This document shows, piece after piece, positions 1 to 6,580 of a stretch of 9,033 bases of DNA. The stretch covers positions 1 through 9,033 of the forward strand of contig DHKA01000072.1 of NCBI GenBank assembly GCA_002404605.1, given 5' to 3'. Source of the stretch: Clostridiales bacterium UBA4706. Its GTDB lineage: Bacteria; Bacillota; Clostridia; Oscillospirales; Oscillospiraceae. Numbering within the stretch: the stretch's first letter is position 1; each line of letters starts with the position of its first letter. Below the pieces are notes generated by a model that ran no database searches, was not told the DNA's origin, and was given only the letters and a program-made list of their open reading frames with translations. The position numbers and the translations under genes are program-made.

Positions 1-5
1 GGTTC

Positions 6-38
6 AAAAGCCCTTCCGCGGCCGCGGAAGGGCTTTTT
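6..38. terminator. Long palindromic intrinsic terminator
   Basis: Bases 6-37 form a perfect inverted repeat. The arms AAAAGCCCTTCCGC (6-19) and its complement (24-37) give a 14-bp stem with a 4-base loop. The plus strand then has a run of five T (34-38). On the minus strand the stem ends in four T, so the element can also stop minus-strand transcripts. It lies just downstream of the minus-strand parE-parC-YitT-LUD operon and may serve both that operon and a plus-strand gene left of the window. Confidence 0.85.
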
Positions 39-51
39 CGTCTTCATCTCT

Positions 52-114
52 TTACCTGTCGCTCGGCGCGGCGTCACCGCTGCCGAAAATGAGATCATCG
101 ATATCCGGTCCCAT
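52..114 (-). CDS. Possible 20-residue small protein
   Basis: A short reading frame starts at ATG 114 and stops with TAA at 52-54, giving MGPDIDDLIFGSGDAAPSDR. It is supported by a strong Shine-Dalgarno, GGAGGTG at 126-120, 5 bases before the ATG, and by its position between the LUD gene and the palindromic terminator at 6-38. The peptide is acidic at its N-terminal half, has no membrane segment or cysteine, and matches no family I recognise. A perfect dyad lies immediately upstream (129-150), and a TATACT hexamer inside it (147-142) could serve as a -10 box. The alternative is a chance ORF, or the surviving N-terminus of a lost gene. Confidence 0.4.
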   Translation of the reverse strand: MGPDIDDLIFGSGDAAPSDR

Positions 115-128
115 GTCAACACCTCCAT

Positions 129-150
129 GCATATACGAACCAGTATATGC
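129..150. promoter_or_regulatory. 8-bp perfect dyad upstream of the small ORF
   Basis: GCATATAC (129-136) and GTATATGC (143-150) are perfect reverse complements separated by 6 bases. On the minus strand the dyad ends 2 bases before the Shine-Dalgarno of the 20-residue ORF and contains TATACT (147-142), a possible -10 hexamer with no convincing -35. Its size and symmetry fit an operator for a dimeric repressor, or an RNA hairpin just upstream of the ribosome site. No terminator T-run follows it on either strand. No regulator gene is visible in the window. Confidence 0.4.
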
Positions 151-176
151 GTCTCGGCGCGAAAAAATCCGGAAAA

Positions 177-776
177 TCAGTAGCCGAGAGTCTCGTCAAC
201 GAGAAGAACATGAAATTCTTTCATGGAGGTGGTCGGCATGAAGAATACCGTCATCACGCCGCAGACCTTTTCCCGGCTGCGGCAATCGTGGCAGCGAGAC
301 TCTCCCACGGCGCACGGCGTATGGCGGTTCAACCGCCGGGCGTTGAGCGGCGCGGCGATGTTGCGCGCCCGGTCGATCGCGCCGTTGAGATCCGGGGCGA
401 TCTTGTTCTTCCCTACGACGAGGAACACGCGCTCCGGCCCATAGATCGTACCGGCCACGCGGTTGCCGCAGCCGTCGATGTTGACGATCTCGCCGGTCTC
501 GCTCACGCCGTTGGCGCTGCAAAGGTAGGCTTCCGCCTTCCCCGCCCGCGCTCTCGTTTCCGGAGCGCGGTCTTTCCAGTGCCAGAACACTTCGTTGCTC
601 TCGCAGAGACGGTCATAGACACCGAGCGTATCGATCGTCACGCTGCCGCCAATGCCGATGCTGGTGCCGTTCAGCGTCTGCACGAGATAGTCCGCCGCTT
701 CCGCGCCGGTGGCAAAGCGGTGAATGCGAAAGCCCCGGCCTTCCAGATTTTTTCCCGTCTTTTCCAGATCCGCCAT
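177..776 (-). CDS. LUD-domain protein (lactate utilization LutC/YkgG-like)
   Basis: This 199-residue protein belongs to the LUD (formerly DUF162) family, which includes LutB/LutC of L-lactate oxidation; stand-alone clostridial members have no firmly known reaction. Family features visible are GIGGSVTIDTLG (41-52), SETGEIVNIDGCGNRVAG (92-109), the IYGPERVFLVVGKNKI strand-loop (111-126), and a C-terminal Cys cluster (C155, C162, C165, C172) that could bind a metal or Fe-S centre. I chose ATG 776 because AGAGGA lies about 9 bases upstream. An in-frame TTG at 785 sits directly against that Shine-Dalgarno and overlaps the YitT stop. The gene begins 5 bases after YitT, so it is probably co-transcribed and translationally linked. 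It has no LutA/LutB neighbours, so a role in lactate oxidation should not be assumed. A soluble protein is expected: there is no signal peptide or membrane segment. Confidence 0.85.
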   Translation of the reverse strand: MADLEKTGKNLEGRGFRIHRFATGAEAADYLVQTLNGTSIGIGGSVTIDTLGVYDRLCESNEVFWHWKDRAPETRARAGKAEAYLCSANGVSETGEIVNIDGCGNRVAGTIYGPERVFLVVGKNKIAPDLNGAIDRARNIAAPLNARRLNRHTPCAVGESRCHDCRSREKVCGVMTVFFMPTTSMKEFHVLLVDETLGY

Positions 777-781
777 AGCGC

Positions 782-1645
782 TCAATCCTCTTCTATGCTC
801 TCAAAGCCGTGGCCGTAGATCGTGCGGGCGTCGCCGACGATAAGGAACGATTTCGGGTCGATCTCGCGCACCATGCGGCGCAGCGGCCCGAGCTGACCGG
901 GCTTTACGGCGCACATGATGACGCGCTCGGTCTTGCCCGACCACGCGCCGTGACCGTCGAGCAGCGTTACGCCGCGGTGCAGCCGCCCGGTGATGGCCGC
1001 GCTCAGATCGGCGCTCTTGTCGGAAATGATGTAGCACAGCCGGGAGTTGACCGGGCCGTACAGGATGAGCGATTCGATCTTGTTGGTGATGTACATGCAG
1101 ATGAGCGTGTACATACAGCTGTCGAAACGGTGGAACACAAACGCGAACGTAACAATGATGACAAGGTTAAACGAGAGGATGAACGTTGTCATATTGATGT
1201 GCGGGTACTTGCGCCGGAGCATGCGCGAGGGAATATCCGTGCCGCCGGCGGTCGCGCCGGTCGTATAGCAGAGGCCGTAGCCCGTACCGGTGACAAGACC
1301 GCCGTACACCGCCGCAAGCATCGGCTCTTCCGTGACGGTATAGGGGAAATGCGCCAGAAGGTCGATGAGCAGCGAGCTTGTGAGCATGCAGAGCAGCGTG
1401 AGCGCAACAAAGCGCTTTCCGAGTTTCTGCCACGCCCAGATAAAAAGCGGCGTATTGATGGCGACCGTGATCGCGCCGACCGGCAGACCGGTGAGCAGGT
1501 TCACGATCTGCGCGATGCCGGTCACGCCGCCGGAAACGATGCTGTTCGGGAACGTGAGATAGCGGAACGAAATTGCGACGAGAGAAGACCCCACAAGGAT
1601 CTTCAGGACATCAAACCAGAGTTTTCCATGAAGTTTCGCTTCCAT
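782..1645 (-). CDS. YitT family membrane protein (DUF161 + DUF2179)
   Basis: The 287-residue product is an integral membrane protein of the YitT family, common in Firmicutes and without an established substrate. The N-terminal 200 residues hold several hydrophobic helices (about 12-30, 41-70, 78-100, 109-128, 152-172, 178-198). They include the duplicated glycine motifs SGGVTGIAQ (38-46) and GATAGGTDI (130-138), typical of the two halves of the YitT membrane domain. Residues about 202-282 form the cytosolic DUF2179 domain, with RGVTLLDGHGAWSG (224-237) and the terminal strand KSFLIVGDARTIYGHGF (265-281). The start is ATG 1645, where homology begins. The frame stays open for 137 codons upstream only because it overlaps parC out of frame. 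The Shine-Dalgarno is weak (AAAGAAAG), and the start lies 32 bases after the parC stop. Its length is normal for the family. The gene is the third in the topoisomerase operon. Confidence 0.9.
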   Translation of the reverse strand: MEAKLHGKLWFDVLKILVGSSLVAISFRYLTFPNSIVSGGVTGIAQIVNLLTGLPVGAITVAINTPLFIWAWQKLGKRFVALTLLCMLTSSLLIDLLAHFPYTVTEEPMLAAVYGGLVTGTGYGLCYTTGATAGGTDIPSRMLRRKYPHINMTTFILSFNLVIIVTFAFVFHRFDSCMYTLICMYITNKIESLILYGPVNSRLCYIISDKSADLSAAITGRLHRGVTLLDGHGAWSGKTERVIMCAVKPGQLGPLRRMVREIDPKSFLIVGDARTIYGHGFESIEED

Positions 1646-1677
1646 AGCACATCGGTTTCTTTCTTTGTATTTTGGTT

Positions 1678-3933
1678 TTATTCGGCACCGTCGAGCAGCG
1701 TCATCTGCCGCTCGCCCCGGTCCTCCTCGCGGAGGAGCGCGCCGGCGGCGGGGATGCTGCGCACGCGGTAGCGCGCAAGATTCTGGATGGTCGTATCGGC
1801 AAGGAACGCCGCGCGCTCGAGCCGGTACTTCGGCTTGAGCGCCATGACCGCGACGCCCTGCGTGGCGCGGGAGGTCTTCGGCGCGAGCAGCGCCGTGTTG
1901 AACACGAGCGCGCGTCCCTCGGTGGAGAACACCGCGATGTTCTGCTCTTCCGTGAGGACGAGCAGCGCACGAAGCGGACTCTTGTCGCAGTAAGCGCCGG
2001 TGAGCCGCTTTCGGTTCGTCTTGGTGGCGTAGCTCTCCAGCGGCACGCGGGCGCACTTGCCGTTTTCAAAGAAGAACAGCACCTCGCCGCGGTAATCGCC
2101 GGGCAGGACGAGCGAGAACACGCTCTCGCCGTCGTCCATACCGAGATGGCCGGGCAGGTATACGCCAAGCTGCGAGGCCTTCGTGTCGGCAAAATCCGCC
2201 GCGCGGCACTTGTAGACCTGCGCCCTGTCGGTAAATACGAGCATTTCGGCGCGGTTCGTCGTCTCAAAGCTCTGGCTCGGCCCGTCGTTTTCCTTGTACT
2301 TCTGTTCGCCGCCCATGCGCAGCGAGAGCGGCGTGATCTTTTTGAAATACCCTTCGCGCGAGAGGAACAGGTTGACCGGGTAGTCCTCCACGGCGTCCTC
2401 CTCCGGCGCTTCGGGTACATCCGTGGCATAGGTGATGGCGCTGCGGCGCGGCGAAGGGTATTTCTTCATCACCTGCTGCAGCTCGGAAATGATGATCGCG
2501 CGCAGCTTGCGTCGGCTGGCAAGCGTGTCCTCCAGCTCGGCGATCTCGCGTTCGAGCTCGTCGGTCTCCTCGGTGCGCTTGAGAATGTATTCGCGGTTGA
2601 TGTTGCGCAGCTTGATCTCGGCGACATACTCAGCCTGCACCTGGTCGATGCCAAAGCCGATCATAAGATTCGGCACAACGTCGCTCTCGCGCTCGGTGTT
2701 GCGGATGATGGAAATGGCGCGGTCGATATCGAGCAGGATCTTTTTGAGACCGTTGAGAAGATGGAGCTTTTCCTTCTTCTTCGATACGTCAAAGTATACC
2801 CGCCGCCGGACACATTCCAGCCGCCAGGCGATCCATTCGTCCAAAATCTCGCCAACGCCGCATACGCGCGGTGTGCCGCCGAGAAGGATGTTGAAGTTGC
2901 AGGCGAAGCTGTCCTGCAGCGGCGTCATGCGGAAGAGCTTCTGCATGAGCTTTTCGGGCTCCACGTCGCGTTTGACGTCGATGGCGAGCTTTAGGCCGTT
3001 GAGGTCGGTCTCGTCGCGCATGTCGCTGACTTCCCGGAGCTTGCCGGCCTTGACGAGCTCGGCGACCTTATCGATGATCGCCTCGACGGTCGTACTGTAC
3101 GGGATCTCATAGATCTCGATGATGCGCTCCCTGGGATCGAAGCGCCAGCGGGCACGTACCTTCACACCGCCGCGGCCGGTTTTATAAAGCGCTTCCATTT
3201 CGGCGGGATCGCACACGATCTCGCCGCCGGTCGGGAAGTCCGGCGCGGGGAGCGTCGTGAGGATATTATGTTCCGGGTCCTTCAGGAGCGCAATGGTCGT
3301 TTCGCACACCTCGCCGAGATTGAACCCGCAGATGTTCGACGCCATGCCAACGGCGATACCCATGTTCGCCGATACAAGCACGTTCGGGAACGTTGTTGGA
3401 AGGAGCGTCGGCTCCGTGGTGGAGTTATCGTAGTTCGGGACAAAGTCCACGGTGTCCTTGTCGATATCGCGGAAGAGCTCCGCGCAGATGGGCGCGAGCT
3501 TTGCCTCCGTATAACGCGAGGCCGCCCACGCCATATCACGCGAGTACACCTTGCCGAAGTTGCCCTTGGAATCCACAAACGGCGTGAGCAGCGCGCCGTA
3601 GCCCTTTGAGAGACGCACCATCGTATCGTAGATGGCGGAGTCGCCGTGCGGGTTATAGTGCATCGTTGCGCCGACGATGTTCGCCGACTTCGTGCGGGCG
3701 CCGGTGAGAAGGCCCATTTTGTACATACAGTACAACAGCTTCCGATGGCTCGGCTTGAAGCCGTCGATCTCCGGGATGGCGCGCGAGACGATAACGCTCA
3801 TCGCATAGGGCATGTAGTTGTTTTCGAGCGTTTCGGTGACAGGCTGCTCCACGACAGCGGAGCGCAGGCCCATTACGTTCTGTTCCTCGGCCGTCGCGTG
3901 GCGCGGCGCCGGGCTTTCCTTCTTTCTTGCCAT
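1678..3933 (-). CDS. DNA topoisomerase IV subunit A-like (ParC/GyrA family)
   Basis: This 751-residue protein is the DNA breakage-reunion subunit of a type IIA topoisomerase. The N-terminal winged-helix region has NYMPYAMSVIVSRAIPEIDG (39-58). The quinolone-pocket helix NPHGDSAIYDTMVRL (94-108) keeps the Ser (S99) and Asp (D103) equivalent to E. coli GyrA S83 and D87. The catalytic tyrosine is Y141, preceded by R140, in AASRYTEAKLAP. A coiled-coil arm spans about 385-490. The C-terminal beta-pinwheel-like region (about 518-715) is short and has no recognisable GyrA box, which favours a decatenating ParC over gyrase. The extreme C-terminus is QMTLLDGAE. ATG 3933 has AAGGAAG about 5 bases upstream. 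The gene follows parE by 108 bases, most of them the 14-bp repeat array. The alternative name is a second, divergent GyrA, but the missing GyrA box makes that less likely. Confidence 0.93.
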   Translation of the reverse strand: MARKKESPAPRHATAEEQNVMGLRSAVVEQPVTETLENNYMPYAMSVIVSRAIPEIDGFKPSHRKLLYCMYKMGLLTGARTKSANIVGATMHYNPHGDSAIYDTMVRLSKGYGALLTPFVDSKGNFGKVYSRDMAWAASRYTEAKLAPICAELFRDIDKDTVDFVPNYDNSTTEPTLLPTTFPNVLVSANMGIAVGMASNICGFNLGEVCETTIALLKDPEHNILTTLPAPDFPTGGEIVCDPAEMEALYKTGRGGVKVRARWRFDPRERIIEIYEIPYSTTVEAIIDKVAELVKAGKLREVSDMRDETDLNGLKLAIDVKRDVEPEKLMQKLFRMTPLQDSFACNFNILLGGTPRVCGVGEILDEWIAWRLECVRRRVYFDVSKKKEKLHLLNGLKKILLDIDRAISIIRNTERESDVVPNLMIGFGIDQVQAEYVAEIKLRNINREYILKRTEETDELEREIAELEDTLASRRKLRAIIISELQQVMKKYPSPRRSAITYATDVPEAPEEDAVEDYPVNLFLSREGYFKKITPLSLRMGGEQKYKENDGPSQSFETTNRAEMLVFTDRAQVYKCRAADFADTKASQLGVYLPGHLGMDDGESVFSLVLPGDYRGEVLFFFENGKCARVPLESYATKTNRKRLTGAYCDKSPLRALLVLTEEQNIAVFSTEGRALVFNTALLAPKTSRATQGVAVMALKPKYRLERAAFLADTTIQNLARYRVRSIPAAGALLREEDRGERQMTLLDGAE

Positions 3934-3960
3934 ATATGCTTCCTTATACGGTCAAATAGA

Positions 3961-4044
3961 GTTTACATAATTTAATTCACGTAATATTATTTACACAAAT
4001 CGGTTTACGTAATTTGCATTACATAATTCAGTTTGCATAATTCA
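3961..4044. repeat. Six degenerate 14-bp tandem repeats between parE and parC
   Basis: The 84 bases divide into six consecutive 14-base units with no gaps (starts 3961, 3975, 3989, 4003, 4017, 4031). Read on the plus strand they approximate GTTTACATAATTTA, with 14, 9, 9, 12, 11 and 12 matches out of 14. The core TTACRTAA is close to self-complementary, so each unit is a near-palindrome and neighbouring units can also pair in RNA. The array is very AT-rich in a GC-rich region. On the minus strand its first three bases are the parE stop codon (TGA, 4044-4042). It fills most of the parE-parC spacer and ends 27 bases before the parC ATG. It could be a binding-site array, an RNA processing or stability element, or a neutral minisatellite. 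A 14-base unit cannot encode a repeated peptide in one frame. Confidence 0.8.
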
Positions 4045-6024
4045 CGACAAATCTGCCAGATCGAGATACCGGCTGCCGACTTCGGCAATGTGCTCCTTGC
4101 GTCCGGCGAGATTGTCGCCGAGAAGGAGATCGAAGACGCGCGCCGTTTCGTCGGCGTCCTCGGGCATGACGCGGATGAGCCGCCGGGTCTCGGGGTTCAT
4201 CGTGGTGAGCCACATCATCTCCGGGTCGTTTTCGCCGAGACCTTTGCTGCGGTTAATGACGATCTTTGCATTTCCGATCGACTCCACGATCTCCGCCTTT
4301 TCACGGTCGGAGTACGCGAACCATGTCTTTCCCTTCGCCTGGATCTCGTACAGCGGCGATTCGGCGATATAGACGTAGCCCTCGCGGATGAGCGTCGGCA
4401 CGAGCCGCCAGAGCATCGTGAGGATGAGCGTCCGGATCTGGTAGCCGTCCACGTCGGCGTCGGTGCAGATGACGACCTTGTTCCAGCGGAGGTTTTCCAG
4501 CGAGAAGTTGTTGAGCTCCTTGCCGTGCTTTTCGACCTCCACGCCGCAGCCGAGGACCTTGATGAGATCGGTGATGATCTCGCTTTTGAAGATGCGGGCA
4601 TAGTCGGCCTTGAGACAGTTCAAAATTTTGCCGCGCACCGGCATGATGCCCTGGTATTCCGCGTCGCGCGAGAGCTTGACACTGCCGAGCGCGGAATCGC
4701 CCTCGACGATGTAGATCTCGCGTTTGTCGGCGTCGCGCGAGCGGCAGTCCACAAACTTCTGCACGCGGTTGGCAAGGTCGAGATTCTTCGTAAGATTCTT
4801 CTTGATGCTCACGCGCGCCTTTTCCGCCTGTTCGCGGCTGCGCTTGTTGATGAGCACCTGATCGGCGATGCGGTCGGCCTCCGCCTTGTTTTCAATAAAA
4901 TATATCTCCAGCTTTTCCTTGAAGAAATCCGTCATCGCCTCGCGGATGAAGCGGTTGGTGATGGATTTTTTCGTCTGGTTTTCGTAGGACGTGCGCGTGG
5001 AGAAGCAGTTCGTCACAAGGATCAGGCAGTCGGCAATGTCCGGGAATGTGATCTTGCTCTCGTTTTTCTGATATTTGTTGGTCTTTTTGATGTAGGCGTC
5101 GATCGCGTAGACGAACGCGGTCTTGGCCGCGGCGTCCGGCGCGCCGCCGTGCTCGAGCCACGAGGAGTTGTGGTAATACTCGATAGCGTTCGTCCGGTTG
5201 GAGAAGCAGAACGCCGCCGACATGCGCACCTTGTATTCGGGCTTATCGTCGCGGTCACGGCCGCGGCGCTCGGTTTCGATGTAATAGGGCTGCGTGAGAG
5301 GGCCCTCCCCCGCCAGCTCTGCGACATAGTCCGCGATGCCGTTTTTGTAGCAGAACTCCGTCGTTTCAAATTTCGCGCCGTGCTGCGCGCGGAAGCGGAA
5401 CGTCACCCCGGCGTTTACGACGGCCTGGCGGCGCAGGATATCGAGGAAATAACTTTCCGGGATATTGATATCGGTAAAGACTTCGATATCCGGCTTCCAG
5501 CGGGTCGTCGTGCCGGTCTTTTTCCGATCCGACGGCTCAACGAGCATTTTACCCTTGATCTTGCCTTTGGCGAAGTGGAGCGTATACTTGTTCCCGTCGC
5601 GCCAGACAGTGACGTCCATATACTCGGAGGCATACTGCGTGGCGCACGCGCCGAGACCGTTCAGACCGAGCGAGTATTCGTAGTCGCCGCCGTCGTCGTT
5701 TTTGTACTTGCCGCCGGCGTAAAGCTCGCAGTAAACAAGCTCCCAGTTGAAGCGCTTTTCCGCCGGGTTCCAGTCCACAGGACAGCCGCGGCCGAAATCC
5801 TCTACCTCAATGGACTTGTCATCGTAGAGAGTTACCGTTATAATATTGCCGAAGCCCTCGCGCGCCTCATCGATGGAGTTGGAGAGAATTTCAAATACGG
5901 CGTGCTCGCACCCCTCCAGTCCGTCGGAGCCGAAGATAACGCCCGGACGCTTGCGCACCCGGTCGGCTCCCTTGAGCTGGGAGATGCTTTCGTTGCCGTA
6001 TTCCTGCGGTTTTGCTGCTGCCAT
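4042..6024 (-). CDS. DNA topoisomerase IV subunit B-like (ParE/GyrB family)
   Basis: This 660-residue protein is the ATPase/Toprim subunit that partners the adjacent ParC-like protein. The GHKL ATPase has VRKRPG (23-28), FEILSNSIDEA (44-54, with E45 and N49 as catalytic and Mg residues), DFGRG (76-80), the glycine-rich lid SLGLNGLGACATQYASE (118-134) and the transducer QTK loop (Q350-K352). The Toprim domain has YIVEGDSALGS (438-448), PVRGKILN (462-469), TDADVDG (521-527, metal-binding D522/D524/D526) and RSKGLGENDPEMMWLTTMNP (592-611). The length is normal for ParE/GyrB. Several usually invariant histidines are replaced (GLNGLG for GLHGVG, GYQIRT for GSHIRT, EH for HH), marking a divergent clade. 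ATG 6024 has GGAG 7 bases upstream. It is the first gene of the operon, with a promoter at 6075-6103. A duplicate GyrB is the alternative reading, but the paired ParC-like subunit supports topoisomerase IV. Confidence 0.93.
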   Translation of the reverse strand: MAAAKPQEYGNESISQLKGADRVRKRPGVIFGSDGLEGCEHAVFEILSNSIDEAREGFGNIITVTLYDDKSIEVEDFGRGCPVDWNPAEKRFNWELVYCELYAGGKYKNDDGGDYEYSLGLNGLGACATQYASEYMDVTVWRDGNKYTLHFAKGKIKGKMLVEPSDRKKTGTTTRWKPDIEVFTDINIPESYFLDILRRQAVVNAGVTFRFRAQHGAKFETTEFCYKNGIADYVAELAGEGPLTQPYYIETERRGRDRDDKPEYKVRMSAAFCFSNRTNAIEYYHNSSWLEHGGAPDAAAKTAFVYAIDAYIKKTNKYQKNESKITFPDIADCLILVTNCFSTRTSYENQTKKSITNRFIREAMTDFFKEKLEIYFIENKAEADRIADQVLINKRSREQAEKARVSIKKNLTKNLDLANRVQKFVDCRSRDADKREIYIVEGDSALGSVKLSRDAEYQGIMPVRGKILNCLKADYARIFKSEIITDLIKVLGCGVEVEKHGKELNNFSLENLRWNKVVICTDADVDGYQIRTLILTMLWRLVPTLIREGYVYIAESPLYEIQAKGKTWFAYSDREKAEIVESIGNAKIVINRSKGLGENDPEMMWLTTMNPETRRLIRVMPEDADETARVFDLLLGDNLAGRKEHIAEVGSRYLDLADLS

Positions 6025-6074
6025 CTGGTTTCTCCATATATAGTGGTTTTGGGTTCTGTAAAAAAGCGCTATAT

Positions 6075-6103
6075 AGTATAGTATACCTCAATAAAAAAAT
6101 CAA
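6075..6103 (-). promoter_or_regulatory. Promoter of the parE operon
   Basis: On the minus strand a -35 box TTGATT (6103-6098) and a -10 box TATACT (6080-6075) are separated by 17 bases, close to the sigmaA consensus. Transcription would start near 6068, leaving a leader of about 44 bases before the parE ATG. The -35 box directly abuts the hairpin at 6104-6129, so the T-run of that terminator forms part of the promoter spacer. Confidence 0.6.
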
Positions 6104-6129
6104 GCGGAGTCTGTAAAGACAGACTCCGC
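6093..6129 (-). terminator. Minus-oriented intrinsic terminator upstream of parE
   Basis: The arms GCGGAGTCTGT (6104-6114) and ACAGACTCCGC (6119-6129) form a perfect 11-bp stem with a 4-base loop. On the minus strand the hairpin is followed by TTGA and then seven T (6099-6093). The plus side has no T-run, so it should act only on minus-strand transcripts. No minus-strand gene ends here: the next genes are divergent (bofA on plus, parE starting downstream). It may insulate parE from readthrough or antisense transcripts, or end a small RNA. Confidence 0.7.
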
Positions 6130-6260
6130 CCGTCGAGAGAGTTTTCTCTTTCCCGTCTCTTCGGCTTGCGGCGGCTGTTGACCGCCGCCGGACATAGTAT
6201 ATGCCGCGCCGGTTTTGTCATTCCATCCATTTTTCGCCAAAAAGAAAAGGAGAATCGCTC
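6130..6260. other. Upstream region of bofA with a GC-rich stem-loop
   Basis: This non-coding stretch lies between the parE-side terminator and the bofA ATG. GCGGCGG (6168-6174) and CCGCCGC (6182-6188) form a 7-bp stem with a 7-base loop. On the plus strand CATAGTAT (6193-6200) resembles the -10 of sigmaE promoters, which drive bofA in Bacillus, but I cannot find a matching -35. On the minus strand TATACT occurs in the same segment and could be a weak -10 for an RNA ending at the 6093-6129 terminator. The bofA Shine-Dalgarno is at 6247-6252. Confidence 0.35.
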
Positions 6261-6524
6261 ATGTCTACCGCTTCCACGATCGTTGTCATTGTCGTCGCCG
6301 TCATTTTTCTCGGCTTTTTCATCAAGCTGCTCAAAACGCCCATCAAGCTGGCGTTCAAGCTGCTGCTGAACGCCGTCGGAGGGTTTGTGATGCTGTTCCT
6401 TGTGAATTTCTTCGGCTCGTATCTGGGGATATCGCTCGAAATGAGCTGGCTCAACGCGATCGTCTCCGGCATACTCGGCGTGCCGGGTGTTGTGATACTG
6501 CTCCTCTTCAAATACATTCTCTGA
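6261..6524 (+). CDS. bofA: Pro-sigmaK processing inhibitor BofA family protein
   Basis: The 87-residue membrane protein matches the BofA family in length and pattern. In Bacillus, BofA sits in the outer forespore membrane with SpoIVFA and holds the intramembrane protease SpoIVFB inactive until the forespore signals, delaying sigmaK activation. There is a first hydrophobic segment at about 6-22, then a short basic amphipathic stretch KLLKTPIKLAFKLLLN (22-37), and a second helix with GGFVMLFLVNFFG (40-52). The C-terminal part, LNAIVSGILGVPGVVILLL (64-82), carries the family signature of a small-residue turn (GVPGV) in a hydrophobic tail. ATG 6261 has AAGGAG (6247-6252) at 8 bases; an upstream in-frame ATG at 6201 has no Shine-Dalgarno. 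It is monocistronic, with a terminator 12 bases after its stop. Its presence argues for a spore-forming lineage, although BofA-family proteins persist in some non-spore-formers. Confidence 0.85.
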   Translation: MSTASTIVVIVVAVIFLGFFIKLLKTPIKLAFKLLLNAVGGFVMLFLVNFFGSYLGISLEMSWLNAIVSGILGVPGVVILLLFKYIL

Positions 6525-6535
6525 TATGGATATGC

Positions 6536-6572
6536 AAAAACTGCGGGTGCCCGAGGGCATCCGCAGTTTTTT
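6536..6572. terminator. Bidirectional terminator after bofA
   Basis: AAAAACTGCGG (6536-6546) pairs with CCGCAGTTTTT (6561-6571). The stem continues inward through GTGCC/GGCAT, including one G-T wobble, to a tiny loop around 6552-6555. Six T follow on the plus strand (6567-6572) and five T on the minus strand (6540-6536). It ends bofA on plus, and would also stop any minus-strand transcript through the TctA remnant before it enters bofA. Confidence 0.85.
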
Positions 6573-6580
6573 ATATGTTT

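Noticed and set aside
1..46. Minus-strand frame starting MKTKKPFRG and leaving the window
   Set aside because: It translates the palindromic terminator and has no suitable ribosome site.
62..161. Direct repeat CTCGGCGCG at 62-70 and 153-161
   Set aside because: Nine bases of GC-rich sequence can recur by chance here; there is no flanking element or duplication structure.
777..785. TTG start for the LUD gene at 785
   Set aside because: The TTG directly abuts the Shine-Dalgarno AGAGGA, whereas ATG 776 has about 9 bases of spacing.
1646..2056. N-terminal extension of the YitT frame by 137 codons
   Set aside because: The extension overlaps parC out of frame, is Arg/Ala/Pro-rich without homology, and YitT homology begins exactly at ATG 1645.
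3961..4044. CRISPR array
   Set aside because: The units are 14 bases, abut without spacers, and are degenerate; no cas genes are present.
4033..6081. 682-codon open frame on the plus strand, antisense to parE
   Set aside because: It mirrors a certain gene, its translation is rich in Arg/Val/Asp/Leu typical of shadow frames in GC-biased DNA, it shows no family motif, and it has no ribosome site.
6178..6203. SigmaA promoter for bofA (TTGACC ... TATATG)
   Set aside because: The spacer is only 14 bases, too short for a normal sigmaA promoter; a sigmaE-like -10 nearby lacks a matching -35.
6069..6560. 163-codon minus-strand frame across bofA
   Set aside because: It is Lys/Arg/Glu-rich shadow sequence passing through two terminators, and bofA on the opposite strand has clear family features and a ribosome site.
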